A program made the position numbers and the translations under genes. Source: Jacaranda mimosifolia (taxonomy: Eukaryota > Streptophyta > Magnoliopsida > Lamiales > Bignoniaceae). From it: 64,000 bases of DNA. Under the pieces are notes generated by a model. The model worked only from the letters and a program-made list of their open reading frames with translations. It ran no database searches and had not been told where the DNA came from. The stretch lies in NCBI GenBank assembly GCA_018894105.1, contig CM032131.1, positions 2,506,501 to 2,570,500 of the forward strand, written 5' to 3'. Shown here piece after piece: positions 34,216-46,999 of the stretch. Within the stretch, counting starts at the first letter, position 1. Every line of letters starts with the position of its first letter.

Positions 34216-34983
34216 TTTTTAGGTAATATTAAAAAACTAATAACAAGTATCAAGATTTAAAAATTTAGTAATTTGAAGAATTAATGTGATGAATTAATCA
34301 AAATACTAGAAAGCCTGACAAATGACCAATTATTTTATGACAAAAAGTTACCAACTTACCATATTCATAAATTAAATTACTTCATATTTAAAAGTCATAA
34401 AAGGAGAGGAAATGAGTAGTATAATAGTAGTTGAGTACATTTTTCTTTCATGCGAAGGAAAAAAAAAAAAAAAGAATATTGTTTTCTGATCGACCAATAA
34501 AATTGGGATAAAGTAAAATAAATAAATAAATAAAAGAGTTCGTTTATTTATTTTTATTTTTTATTATTTAAGATGAAAAAAATAAAATAAAATGGAATAT
34601 AAGTATTTACTTCCTCATTTACTCAAAGCCTAAAAGTGATAGGAGGTATAGTGCAATAAAAATCTTGATTTGATCATTTACCCCTCAAGCAATCATTTTC
34701 AATCAGATTTCATTGAATATTCATTCTACAGCCCAACCATAGGGACGGTAAGGCCACGATTTAAATGTTAAGAAGCAATGGTATTATTATTTGTACTTCA
34801 AAATTTGTTATTCATACTTTATTCCAAATTTTTGTGTTAGGTTATTGATCAAAATATCTACTTACTTTTCAGATTAATTTATATTAATTTGTAAGACAAA
34901 TATACCCTTTAATATAATAATTATCACTTTCAACTTTGTTATTCATGAAAACATTTTATCTCAATTTGTCCAACTTAATATAA
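34216..34983. other. AT-rich spacer
   Basis: No gene or element recognised. Poly-A and aaataaata runs near 34460-34540. Confidence 0.5.
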
Positions 34984-34991
34984 AATAACAA

Positions 34992-35660
34992 TAGACTTGG
35001 CAAATTAGTACTCATGAGTAACCTAAGAATGGGTAATGACGAATTAGGTAAATTTACCTATAGGTAAAATCATCTATTTTTTATTGGACACAAGATAGTG
35101 GACCCATTACCCATGATTATGAGTGATGGATAATGCATAAGTACTGGTATTTTTATTATTTTTGTACTTGAAAGTAAATTAATATGTATTTTTTAAGTTA
35201 TATAATATTATTCAAATATTACTTGAATATAACTAATAAAAAAGGCTATAAATTTTAAATATTACATTAAACAAGTACTTAAAGTATGTCAAGTGTTTTA
35301 GTTTGAAAAGTACAAGTTAAATGTTTAAACATCTATCGATTTAAATTATATTAAATTTCGAAGTTCAAACTTAATCCCATTATATGTCAAAAAAAAATTA
35401 AATTAAAAATTTAAATACCACTTAAACATTACTATTATCATAGAAAATGTGTTATATCCTCCAAATTATTTGTGAAAATTAGAGAAATTTATATATATAT
35501 ATATATATTATTGTTCACGGGTTACCCATGATTGGGTCAAAAAGTAGCAATTAATTAGATGGTGGGTAAAATTATCCACGTTTTATTGGGTGGAGAAAAT
35601 GAGGGATATTATTCGCCCTCTTTTGGGTACCCATGGTATGGGTATTTTTTGCTAGGTCTA
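34992..35660. mobile_element. hAT-type MITE with perfect 8-bp TSD
   Basis: 669 bp between aataacaa duplications (34984-34991 and 35661-35668). Ends are tagacttggcaaatta at the left and tagacctagcaaaaaa for the complement of the right. The subterminal parts carry repeated acccat/atgggt words. Non-coding. Ends starting tagac-tggcaa are a common hAT form. Confidence 0.92.
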
Positions 35661-35668
35661 AATAACAA

Positions 35669-36342
35669 GGTGCATTGCTCTTTTCTTCCTTTATTTCATT
35701 TTTTTGATTGAAATAATTCTATACAATAGTCTTTTTGAAGTAAAACAAGACCCACATTTGAGGTGTGAAAATATACTATTTTGTAGTAATGCTACCATTT
35801 TTCTGTTGAAGTTCAAAGCTATGTCTTTAATGAGATGATTGGATTTAAAGAATGGATAATCTATTCATTTTTATGTGCCCTATCAAATTGACATGCAATG
35901 AATCAAGATTATATTTAATAGGACAAAGAATAGTACACTAATGACATAATTGTCTAATAATTTAAATTAAATAATATTTTAAAAATAAAGAGATATAATG
36001 ATCAATTTCTATAAACTAAAAATCAATTGAAGTGCCAATAATAAACTTTGCAGTACAAATAACAATACCCAAAGAGTGAAGTGATTTTAAAAGTTAAATT
36101 ACGACCATTTATATATTTGCTCTTCGTGATGTGTTGACAAGTTAAAATGCGCAATTAAGGAATCATTTTAAAACAACAATATTTCAATTAGTTTTTTCTG
36201 TATTATATTAGGACAACAACGAGATTTCAACTTTAAGAGAGTATTATTGATATTGTAATATTGATGCATGATTACTCAATAAAAATTAATTAACAAAATT
36301 AATATGGCACTCTATAAGCTATTTTTTCTTTTAAATATGTAA
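35669..36342. other. AT-rich spacer
   Basis: Nothing recognised beyond low-complexity sequence. Confidence 0.5.
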
Positions 36343-36350
36343 ATTGTAAT

Positions 36351-37047
36351 TAGGGGTGTAAACAGATATTAAAATGATCGGATATACTATTTTCATATTC
36401 GTATCCGTTTAAATTTTTTATATTCGAATACGGATATGGATTTGATGGATATTTAAAAATGATATTCGAACTTGTATTCATCGAATATCGGTCGAATTTA
36501 AATATATTCGTATTTGATCATAATTATTCAGATGCATCCATATTTGATTAAACTTATCTACATTCAAATTATTTTTTTAATTTTATATTCCATGATAATT
36601 ATTTAGATATCTATTTACGAATATCCAAATACGTAAATCTATGAACTATAACAAATACATATTTTTAATTAATAGAAGGAACCACAAAGTCAACCTATAA
36701 TAATTATGTTGATTAACGTTGTTCTTCATTTTTTTTCTCTATTTTATAATATTTTTTATATTTATTCTTTTTTCTTTCTAATTCTTCAATTATAATTTAT
36801 ATATACATATGTGGATTCTGAAATTTTTATTGAAAAATATAAATAATATGTTATTTAATAAATATATGTTTGGAGCGGATATTAAACAGATCGGATACGT
36901 ATTTACTAGATCTATATCCATTTATAATTGGATATCTACTAATTGAAAAAGGATAATATCCGCTTTAAACGGATGTGGATAGATTTTATATAAACGAATA
37001 AGAACACGAATGGTAAATGAATTTTTAAATATCCATTTACAACCATA
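36351..37047. mobile_element. Non-autonomous relative of the 19-24.5 kb hAT element
   Basis: 697 bp. The left end taggggtgtaaacagatatt and right end (complement tatggttgtaaatggatatt) match the ends of the hAT element at 19082-24499. So do about 200 bp inside each end (gatcggatata, cgtatccgttt, ccgctttaaacggat, atataaacgaat). The flanks attgtaat (36343-36350) and attataat (37048-37055) form an 8-bp TSD with one mismatch. The transposase is absent, so it would have needed a full-length relative to move. Confidence 0.88.
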
Positions 37048-37055
37048 ATTATAAT

Positions 37056-37428
37056 AAATACGATCACGTAATCTATTAAATAATATAGCATAGTTTTTAA
37101 TTTTCTTTTTCTAAAACTCGGTAGATTAATAGGTTGCATCGCGTTAGGGGTTTTTTCACTAAATATTTTAGAATTAAAAAGCATAAATTTAGTGCATTTT
37201 TGCCGTGTTTATTGCACTTCTGATCGATATACAGAAAATTTATTATTTATTCTCTTATATTACATATATATCATAAGTATTCATTTATATATATACATAT
37301 ACATATATATATGTGTGTGTGTGTTTCTTCTCATATGATATACATATGAAAATGTAGATTCAATAAAAACAAGTATTGTTGTGCAAAATGTAACTCTCTT
37401 CTTTGGACAAAATGTTATATATCACTAA
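37056..37428. other. AT-rich spacer
   Basis: No gene. Contains ta/tg microsatellite tracts around 37285-37325. Confidence 0.5.
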
Positions 37429-40400
37429 TGTAATGCCCCTACTTAGGACAGTACCTAAGTTGAGGCACCACTCAGTTCAATCTTAAATTGAACCTACATA
37501 TCAATCAATAGTCCATCATCAAACGCTTCAAGCCTATTAGAAATAGTAGCAGATTCCAAATTTAACAAACCTATCATAAGATAATGAATTCAAATCTTAA
37601 ACAATCCTGTAACATACAACACATATGCTAAATACATGCTACAAAATCTCAAATTCAACTTATCAGAAGCAATGAAATTTCAAACTTAACAGACTCGTCA
37701 ACCCACTAAGTAAATGCCATGATTCACATTCTTACATAACAAAATATTTACATTCCTTAAGTTGACCACATCAACATGATATGTTACAGCATCTTGAGTC
37801 CATGCTTAGCAATCAAATAATTTCCATATATACATTCAACGCCTGATCTATTACAAAATATTCCTATCCTACCTGGAGCCTTGTCCTTCACTCAATCCCA
37901 ATCTGAGAGAATCAAAATAAATGAGGGTAGGTCCAAAGGACTTAGTGAGGGAGAAGAAAATGTTAAGATGCAAAAGAAAACTATTGAGATACAACAATCA
38001 ACTATAAAATTCAGTAATAAGCAAGAATTTCTTTAACATGATTAACAGAGTACATGACATATATGATACCGAACTTGATAGACTGTTGGTCATTCCGACC
38101 TTATTACTCTTGAATCAAATTATAATTTGCAAGTACAGGATATCGGTACAATATAAACAAGATTTCCTTATCGCTCCATTGTTCGAGCACTTAGCTCGGC
38201 GGGTAACAACTTGATTATATGGCATGGCCAGTCACATACCGAATCCCATCACTCACAGTTTACTGCCTCCAGCTAGCTGTAAGTCAAGATCGTAGGTGGG
38301 TACTAGCCGTAAGACCTGTGTCCGTCGGTCCGCTCCGCCTGGCCGTCTTCTAGACCTAGTCCCTAGGCCCAGACCCCTCGTGGCGTCCCTCCGGGTGAAA
38401 ACCGCCCATGGTGTCCCATAAGTTGGAAACCACCCATGGCGTCCCATAGGTTGAAAAGATATAATGCCAACAGATAGCAATTCAACTTTTCAAGCAATAA
38501 CATGAACATTTCAGAACTTTACCAGATTTGCCATTTACAAGGTAAAACATTTTCCAATAACGCCCAACAAGGCCTATTCTAATAAACAATGTACACGAAC
38601 AATTTAAGAGAATTTTTGACATAAATAGGTGTAGTACTGAAATCCAGAGGTGCTAATAGGGATAGACTTAAGAGGAGCCTCCCACTAGATAGGTCCTGTC
38701 AACCAGTGTGACTCTTTGCTTTGCTCGGCACATATTTTACAGTACTGACCGAACAAGATATTTAAAAGGGTCCAGATTTTCAACGTTCAATTGCCAACAT
38801 GGCAGAACAATTTAACAATTTGCCAACAAGGTGATCAACGATACACTTGATCAAACAACATGTTTATAAGAAATTAACAAGTATCAGAGAATTCATAGAT
38901 TTCGATTGAAAAATAGTTATTTTCAAGAAAATGCGGAAAATACCAAGTAGTTTCAAATTCAAGAGAACCTCATAGGGTTCGATAATCAAGCAATGTTAAT
39001 CAAGACAAATATCAAATTAGCAAAACCTAATGAGTTCAACGTTAGATGCGGAACAAGCTCATACAAGCAATAACCAATTGGCAGATGCCTCACAGGGGTA
39101 ACAGTAATAAACGGAATACGATAATCAAATCAATGCAACCCTCACAGGGGTTTTATCAATACAATCGATAGGTACAAGAGTGCCAAATTGGCATATCCTC
39201 ACCTTAAAAGTCTCAGAAAGCAACCATAATCGGCAGTCTACTGGTCTGTGGGACTTACTCCTTTGTCACCTACCAAAGGAATAAGTTCACAATCAAATAT
39301 TCTAAATCTTAACTATAAATATAACGAATGTCATTATCCAACTTAAAGGTATTCCAACATAGTCCTAATAATCCTTAGATATTTAAACAGTCCATGACCT
39401 TGTTTCCCAAGTGACTTAAAGTTCAGAGTACATAACTTAAACCCAACATTGATTATGATTTCTTAATCATAATCCTTAATGCACTTAAATATCCTTATCA
39501 CGTTTCTCAATTACTCTAACTGTTCAGTCATAATTCTCAATTTCCATGTTACACTCAACTGTGCAAGGTAATCATCTATCATAGTCTTTAACTCGACAAG
39601 TCGATAAACTGGTTGTTAACATCTTATTTAAATTCTCAACGACAATCTAATAATTCATTCGAGTCGAATAAATTCAATACTATATTAATTACAAGATTAA
39701 TCTATAACCTTAGGCTAAATCGTGGTTTAACATTCTTAGTTCAGGTCATAATCAACTTCATATGAAAATCTAATTACATTCGACAATTCAATCGAATCAA
39801 AATTCAATTATTGAAATTTGCCCAAATTGGGTCGAACCAGGACCCAAATCTCACATCGGGGCTAGTCCAAACGAGTCCGAATCCAATTCTGCACAAGCTG
39901 CCTGAACACCACCGTCACACGCCGTCGCCAGCCGCCACGCGCCGCTGTCGGACCTCCATGTGCCGCAGCCGGTGATGGAAATTGCCACCACCAATAGACG
40001 CACCTCGATGCCAGGAGCAAAACGCCCCAACCAATTTTCAATTCCGACGACGATAGGCCAGCCAATTGCCATTCAAAGTTGTCGCTTGCCCTAACGCCGC
40101 TGTCCACCACCTTTCTCAATTTCACCACCACTGTTCACCATTTCACCAAATTAACACCGACATCACCTTACCCATGTTTTTCCGACCAAGACCCACCAAA
40201 ACCCATCTCCGTTTCATCGCTGGAAGCGGCGAAACCGCCACCCCCTTCACGAGTTCACCGTCGCCCTTCATTTCCTGGCGAATTCCTTAGTAGTTTGGGT
40301 GAAACTTGGTATGGTTTTGCTCCCTGAGCTAAGAGGAGTCTAAATATGGTTTCAATTTTAGGTTTTGTGGTCTGTATCCGATGATTCGCCGTTGGGGTGG

Positions 40401-40755
40401 TTTTGGGCCTTTTTGAGAATTTGACAAAAATTTGTCCTTAATCCTATATATATAAATGTACTTTCCAGCCCTTTCAATTCGGCCCCAAACTTTCTGACCG
40501 TCCTACTTTTCACCCAAAAATGTTTCAACCGCCTTCAATTGAGTCTTCTAACTTCTATTTCTTACACATTGACCCATAACATTTTTATTTTTGAGCAATC
40601 AAATCCAAATTTAATTATTTCGAAGTCCTTAAACTTTCAAAAATTTTGCAATCAAGTCCTTTTTTTTTTATTTTTCGAGTCTTAAAATCCGATCAATCAA
40701 TATCTTAATTTCTAAATCCTTATTTTCCAAAATACCAAATTTTAGGGGTGTTACA
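37429..40755 (-). mobile_element. Solo LTR D (long-LTR gypsy family)
   Basis: 3327 bp; on the minus strand it runs TGTAACACCCCTAAAATTTGG to GGGGCATTACA. Flanks actaa and actag form a one-mismatch TSD. No interior or second LTR. It shares the LTR landmarks of B, C, E and F: the gtccaaaggacttagtgaggg segment (here near 37930-37950), cctcacaggggt words, and the atcaagtccttttt/ttttcgag segment near its U3 end. A GC-richer segment holding a short frame lies at 39862-40131. A solo LTR is left by recombination between the two LTRs of a full element. Confidence 0.88.
38370..38460. repeat. ~33-bp repeat in LTR D
   Basis: About two to three units resembling gttgaaaaccacccatggcgtcccatag, beside a GC-rich stretch (38300-38400) unlike the other LTRs. 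Confidence 0.65.
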
Positions 40756-40871
40756 ACTAGTTTGTATTTCAATAATTTTTCACTTTCCTTGAGTTGGAAA
40801 AAATAATTTACTAAATCCATTTAAGTGGATTAGGCATAGAATTTTCATTTTTTCCCCCTAATAACAAAATA

Positions 40872-43800
40872 TGTAGCACCCCACCTAGGATAGCCCACAA
40901 GTCAAGATGCCACCTAGTTCAGTCTTAGATTGAACCCACAATACAATCATTAGGCCCATCAGAAATTGTTATTTTTAAAACTTATTAGAGAGCAGCAACG
41001 AGTTTCAATCTAAACAAACCATAACAAAAGTACAGTTTACATGCATTGACTGATTCCATAGCATTCATCATTCCATACGTACCACAAACCTTAATTTTAT
41101 CCTAACATATCACAAAATCACTGAGTGTAAAACTTCACTTATGATTGAACCCATAAACAGGTACAAACACATGTTCTATTATCAGAAACATCAGCGAATT
41201 TTATCTTAAGCAAACCACAATAAAAGTACTATATACAAATGATAACCGATCTCATAATATTCAACATAATATATATACACCCTGCAGATGTTAAAATTCA
41301 GACCTAACATATCACAACATCTCTAGGGCATACAAACTGTTCAAGAGTACCCATAAGCATATACAACCGTTTTTTTATTATAAAATGTGTTGGCCAATCC
41401 AAGCTTGGACTTCAAGTTCATCACTTAACCCTGTTTGAAAAAATCAATGAAATACGAGGGGTAAGTCAAAGGACTTAGTGAGGGATATTTGTAATAATAA
41501 GTAGTAGGGATCTATCGAGGAAGAATTAACTCAACATATCATAATTTAACAGTCAGAACAAGAACATATAAGATACAAATAACAGTTTTAGCAAATAGGA
41601 ATCTCTCTTTCCTTGTTGCTCCATGAATAGTTTACAAACAATTGAATACAGTCGAAACAGAACAATCCCGAGTAACATATGTTGTCCAACGAATCAGAAC
41701 ATCACAGGCATATCATATTTTCCTTATACTGGTCGGTCAGTCAATCAGTCAGTCAGTGAGACAGTCAGTCGATCAGTCAGTCAATTAGTCAGATAGTCAA
41801 TCAATCAATCAGTCAGCCAGTCAATCAGTCGATCAGACATGTTAGCACGTCCCCAGCATAATAGTTGGAAACAACTTATCAGCTCGTCCCGAGCTCAGCA
41901 GTTGGGAACAACTTATCAGCTCATCTCGACCTCAACAGTTAGGAACAACTTATCGCAATCAGTCAGTCAGTCTTACCAAAATGTGACAGCTCAATATATG
42001 GTAGATGCCTATATGGTCTGTATAGCGCATTATTGATGCCCGGGGGAAATTCCTAACGCCTCATTGATACCAGATAAAATAAGTATGCCGACGAGGCAAT
42101 AGATAACAATAAAGACAATACAAAAATGTCGACAAGGTAATACGATATCAGTAAACAATTCACATAAGCCAACATGGCCATTTGAAGCTGTAACAGATAA
42201 TAAGTGTGTCGGCAAGGCAACAGATAACAATATAAGATAGTGTAGATAACAAGACAATAGCAGGCAACAGGGCGATACAGATAACAAGCAAGAGTTTTGG
42301 GCACTAGAACAGATAGGATTCAGAATCAATATCAAGCGATAACCCTCATAGGGGTGTACACATCATATAACAAATAACAATGGAGATCTCAAACATTTCT
42401 CATATTTCAATAAATAAGGATACACTACAGCACATAAACAGAAATCTTCATAGGGGTTTATCACAATAGTAGATAGGTATGAAAAAGTTACTGGATTGGC
42501 AGACCCTCACGTCCGTAGTCTCAGAAAAAACAACTCACAATCAACAATCTACTGGTCAACAGGACCCACTTCTTTGTCACCTAAACAAAAGAGTATGTAT
42601 ACTGTTAAAATTCTCATTCAACCCTTAATAATCCTTAAAAATTACAATTATACCATTAACAGTCTAAAATCACTAATTGCTCGGCTAATACGATAGTTTT
42701 AGGGTTGGCTCGACATAATATTATGGAATTTTGCTAATCACGCCAGTCTCAAGAACGAGATAATATCAGGTCTTTAATTACATAATTAACCTTGTATTAT
42801 TACACCAAATCAATAATAATGGTCCAATCATCATAATTAACCCAATTATCGTCACTTAAGTCTCAAATTCATGAAATCCTCAATTTAGGGTTTTAAATCC
42901 TTTAACTAACTCAATTAACCTAAATTACCATATGATAAATTCGAATCTAGGTCCACTAAGTTGTATAATCATACATGCATGGGAATATATATACCAATCA
43001 TATATCAATTCTTCATTCTTGACATAATACAAGATTTATGATAATAATGGTACAACATATATGTATATATATAGGCATAATCCCCAATCCAACTCCTTTA
43101 CACAAGATCCAATTATTGAAGCTCCAGAATCACAAACTAAGAACACTACTATGATCGCCGCAACAAGCTAAGATACTTTCTTAGCTCCACTACCATGTTG
43201 CCACCACTAGAGACAGTCACCAACACCACCAAAAGATGTGTTTCAACCTCAACAATCCAAATCCATGGCCAATTTCAAGCTCAGCTGTTGGGAAGGCCCA
43301 CAATTGGCCGGAAAATGCCACTGACTTCCTCAACACTGTCGCATCACCACGACACCTTAATTCAGCTCTGTTGGTCACTGTTCGTAAAATTAAGCCCACC
43401 AACTCGTTCACCAAGCTGAACCCCTCAAGACCCACCTTGTCCACCCCCATAGGTTGCCGAAACTCCGTGTCAGTCACCTTCCATCGTGGCTCAACTCTGG
43501 CAATGATTTTCTGGCCGTGTACCATTGGGTTCTGGCTGCATGTGGTACCGACGTGTTCACCATGAAGAGATGAAGAAGATGGTTGGTTTGGTTTTTTGTT
43601 TTATGGTGGTCGCTGGAGAAAGAAAGAAAGAGAGAGAGAGATGGTGCTCGGTGGAGGAAAAGAAGAAATGAGGAAGAAAAATGGGGTAGAAAAATATATA
43701 TAAAAATTAACCCCAAAATTTTCTTCCCAGCTTCGATTGAGTCCTCTAAGGTTTCCTTAATCTTCAGTTCGGTCCCAAAAGTAAGTTAGTACCTCAAATT

Positions 43801-44014
43801 CACCTATTTAACCCAAAATAATTCCATGCAACCCCCCATAATTCATAAAATGGTCCAATTAAGTCTTCTCAAATTACTATTTAACCCCCAAAACTTTTAA
43901 TCTCTTTGCAATTCAGTCATTTTTATTTATTTTTCGAGCCCTAAAATCCGACCAACCAATATCTTGATTTCTAAATCCTCATTTTCTCAAATATCCAATT
44001 TTTGAGGTGTTACA
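40872..44014 (-). repeat. Element C 3' LTR
   Basis: 3143 bp, colinear with 47000-50125. Holds a cagt-rich simple repeat (41730-41830) and ~30-bp repeats of the cagctcgtcccgagctcagcagttggga type (41850-41960). The leader-like segment contains a short minus-strand frame at 43525-43217 ending LKHIFWWCW. Confidence 0.9.
41730..41965. repeat. (CAGT)n-like and ~30-bp repeats in the C 3' LTR
   Basis: Runs of cagt with gatcagt and caatcagt variants, followed by three units of a 30-bp repeat with the word aacaacttatcagctcgtc. The counterpart in the 5' LTR is at 47845-48050. Confidence 0.85.
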
Positions 44015-44030
44015 TACCTCCCCCTTAAAG
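44015..44030 (-). other. Element C polypurine tract
   Basis: On the minus strand tttaagggggaggta abuts the TGTAACACC start of the 3' LTR. Confidence 0.85.
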
Positions 44031-45503
44031 GAATTTGGTTTCTAGATTCTCATCTGAGTACTGTTCCGACTGGCAGAAAATAAGTAAATTTGATTAGTCG
44101 ATCTATATCCTCTCTTCATTACATTCCACCAAGATTATTTCTTCAAGTCCTAATGCATCTTCATGCCTCTCGGATCATCATATATCTTGAATTGTGTGTC
44201 TCATCCAACAATCTACCCTTCACTTCTTCCGGCACATATATTTTCATGGAACAGGAGAATACCCTGATTGTCGGTATTGAACTTAAACTCTTTAGAACTT
44301 CTGACCTTTTCCTTCTGTTTAATTATCCGTATATTATTGACTTAGTGCTCATCGCATTTCATCATGTAATTCGGACTGCACTTATCTTTGCAATCCTACT
44401 CATTGTATTAATTTTAACATAGCACCTGTTCTTAGGCTTTCTAATGCTTTTGTTTCCTGTAAATGAGCCATTCCAGCCCTTTCGACTTAAGGCATTGGCC
44501 ACTACATTTTCTTTTCAAGTGATAAGCGATGGAAGAATTGCAGTCTTCTAGAATTTCCATCCATCAGCACTGTCTCATGTTCGATCTTCATTCCAGTCAA
44601 ATGGTTGACCTTTTTGAGTTAATTTAGTCAACATGTCAGCTATTTCGGAAAAGTTCTGCATAAATCTTCGTTAACAATGTTGTCATATGTTTTGATCTTT
44701 TTCAGTTAACTACCGCCTCTATCTTAGATAGATCAACCTCCACCCCATCTTGGGATATGATATGCCTAAGAAAAGCTACCTTATTTATTCAAAATTTGCA
44801 CTTGCAAACTTTGCATACAACTGATGCTTTCTCAAGGTTTCAAGAACCATGCATAAGTGCTTTGCATAGTCTTTTCTAGTCTTCAGCTAGTAGTATCCTC
44901 GCTTCAACCCCAGCTTTGAGAAGATTCTTGTCCCCGCAGAAGGTTAAATAATTCTTCTACGTGGGTTTGGGGGTAATGAGCTCACTTCTTTTGGGAATAT
45001 TTTTGAGTATTCAGCTACCACTTCCACTTCCTTCACTTTAAACTATATCTCAGGGTTTGTTGATAAGATACACTGAGAATTTTCACCGCCTTCTCTTAAA
45101 ATTTATCTGGTCTTTAGCGAAGATATAACTGGCATTGGGAGGCATTATCTGCAGAAGGGCGTGTTGGTTTTGGTATCTCATCTCCGAGTGTGATGCATTT
45201 GGTGTAGCAGTTCACATATGCTTGATGATTATATAGTCAATCACTTTCGAATATCACATCATACTCTTTGATAGGCATCTATATGAGGTTGGTTGGATAT
45301 ACCCCATCCCAAATCATCATCTAGGCGAATTTTGATACATGGTGTCTATTATTAACCCTATATCTAAGGGTGTTTGAATTTCTTTCTGATAAACTATAGT
45401 CTCGGATTGCATATTTAGTTCGAGGAAATGCGAGAGGTATGAAAGAATATAAAACACTAGGATTACATAAGGCATTATCATAGATTTCAAAACTAGAAAC
45501 CAT
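44031..45503 (-). pseudogene. Element C pol remnants
   Basis: Minus-strand order: protease approach (SSFEIYDNAL near 45500); MPIKEYDVIFESD near 45280, where protease usually ends; fragments of RT; and the RT end RRFMQNFSEIADMLTKLTQKGQPFDWNE near 44670-44590 (in pieces). It then jumps straight to WMEILEDC near 44550, skipping RNase H. An integrase zinc-finger remnant (44230-44130) is followed at once by the gene end. No catalytic integrase core is present and stops are frequent. Confidence 0.78.
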
Positions 45504-45639
45504 AAATTATGCGACCTCGTTAGGATCCAGTGTTTTTTCTCCTGTCAGGGCATAGGCACAAGCTTATACATTCAGTCTCCTACTAGCTCCTACTACATGC
45601 TTTCCTTTCTCTGTAGGTGTTAGGCCTTTTCTTTTAGGG

Positions 45640-46682
45640 CAATCTTTCAAGAAGTGTTGGTTGCTACCGCAACCTATACACCTACGTTGTTTCTTCCAAC
45701 ATTCAAACTCCTCATGGTTAAATCTTCCACAGAATCTACATTATTTTCGTGGTCTCTCTTAAGTCAAATTTGCAGTTTCACTAAATTGGGGGCTCGTTAG
45801 GCAATGCTTTCAACTTGGAGTCTTGGTTGTTTTCTTCTAGTATTACCTTGCCCATCGAGGTTTATCTTTTCCTTTTGGCCCCCATCCTCAATTTTTTGGA
45901 TCTCCTGTAGCTCTGACTTAAGTTGTAGTATCTTTCTTATTATTGAGTTGAAATTTGGTAAATCGAAAATGACCAAACCCTATATAAGCTCTGGGCGTAG
46001 CCCTTGTACAAATCGTTGAATCTGTTGACTCTCATCCTCCAGGATATAGGGTGCATACTGTATAAGTCAGCTGAAAGTCGTCTCGTACTAGCTACGGACT
46101 GATTTCCTTGAATTAAATTCATGAATTCCGATTCTCTCGACTGTTTGACCACCATGGGTATATATTTGTCCATGAACACCCTAATAAAGTTATCCCATGT
46201 CCTGTGGGTCTCTGTAGCAGTCCATCTACGGTCAATCATTTTTCACCAGCTCATCGCAGATCCCACTAGGAGAAACGTGGCAAATTACACTTTCTGCTCA
46301 TCTGGGTAGAGCAGGGTCTCGAATATGACTTCTAAGTTCTCTACCCATTCTTCTACTTTTCAGTCATCCGGTTCTCTGAAAAACTTTTAGGGCTGAAGGC
46401 GAAGGAACTATTCTAATGCCCGATCTTCAACTTATTAACAACTTATACTTCACCACTCAGCTGCTGAGCCTGTAGCCTAAATCCTGGTCCCCTGTGATAC
46501 ACAAGGTCTATTGACTGACCTACTGAAGGGGTTTGCAAAACTTCTTTTTCTTGCATGGCTTGAGAGTAAGCAGGTGCCCCCCGCTTTGGAGCCCATCGAT
46601 TATTAACCCGTTGCCCGGGAGGTCTACCCCACCGTCCAGTTCTAGGCGGAGAGGATGCACCAGAACTTCCTTGAGATGCCAT
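45640..46682 (-). pseudogene. Element C gag with two zinc knuckles
   Basis: Starts MASQGSSGASSPP at 46682 (one codon after an in-frame ATG), like the gag of element B. Capsid segments follow: RTWDNFIRVFMDKYIPMVV and SRESEFMNLIQ (46200-46110), then RVNRFNDLYKGYAQSL. Two CCHC knuckles are read near 45740-45650 (C-RF-C, HEEFEC; C-IG-C, HFLKDC). Frameshifts separate the N-terminal part from the capsid core. Confidence 0.83.
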
Positions 46683-46982
46683 CAACTCTAACTCCTCAAA
46701 ACTTCTAAGAATAAAAGAAGGAGAAGAATTAGATGAAGGTAAACGAAACTCATAGGTTTATAAGTCTTAATCATTCTATGATATACAACAAGATCCTATA
46801 AACATCCTACAGTACTCAAACCCATCTTCCTAATATCAACTGATCACATTTATCTTAACCCTCAAATCACACAGGTACTTCTCAATATGTAAAATACCTA
46901 AAATTTATACTCAGACTAACCTAAACAAAAGGTTAGTCACGAATCCTAATGATGTCAAATGCTTAGGTCATCGACAAACCTA

Positions 46983-46995
46983 GGCTCAGATACCA
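46983..46995 (-). other. Element C primer binding site
   Basis: On the minus strand tggtatctgagcc follows the 5' LTR by four bases and differs at one base from the initiator tRNA-Met site tggtatcagagcc. Confidence 0.88.
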
Positions 46996-46999
46996 CCTC

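Noticed and set aside
41730..41830. Regular cagt/gatcagt repeats that could be mistaken for a CRISPR-like array
   Set aside because: Short simple-sequence repeats without spacers, inside a plant LTR.
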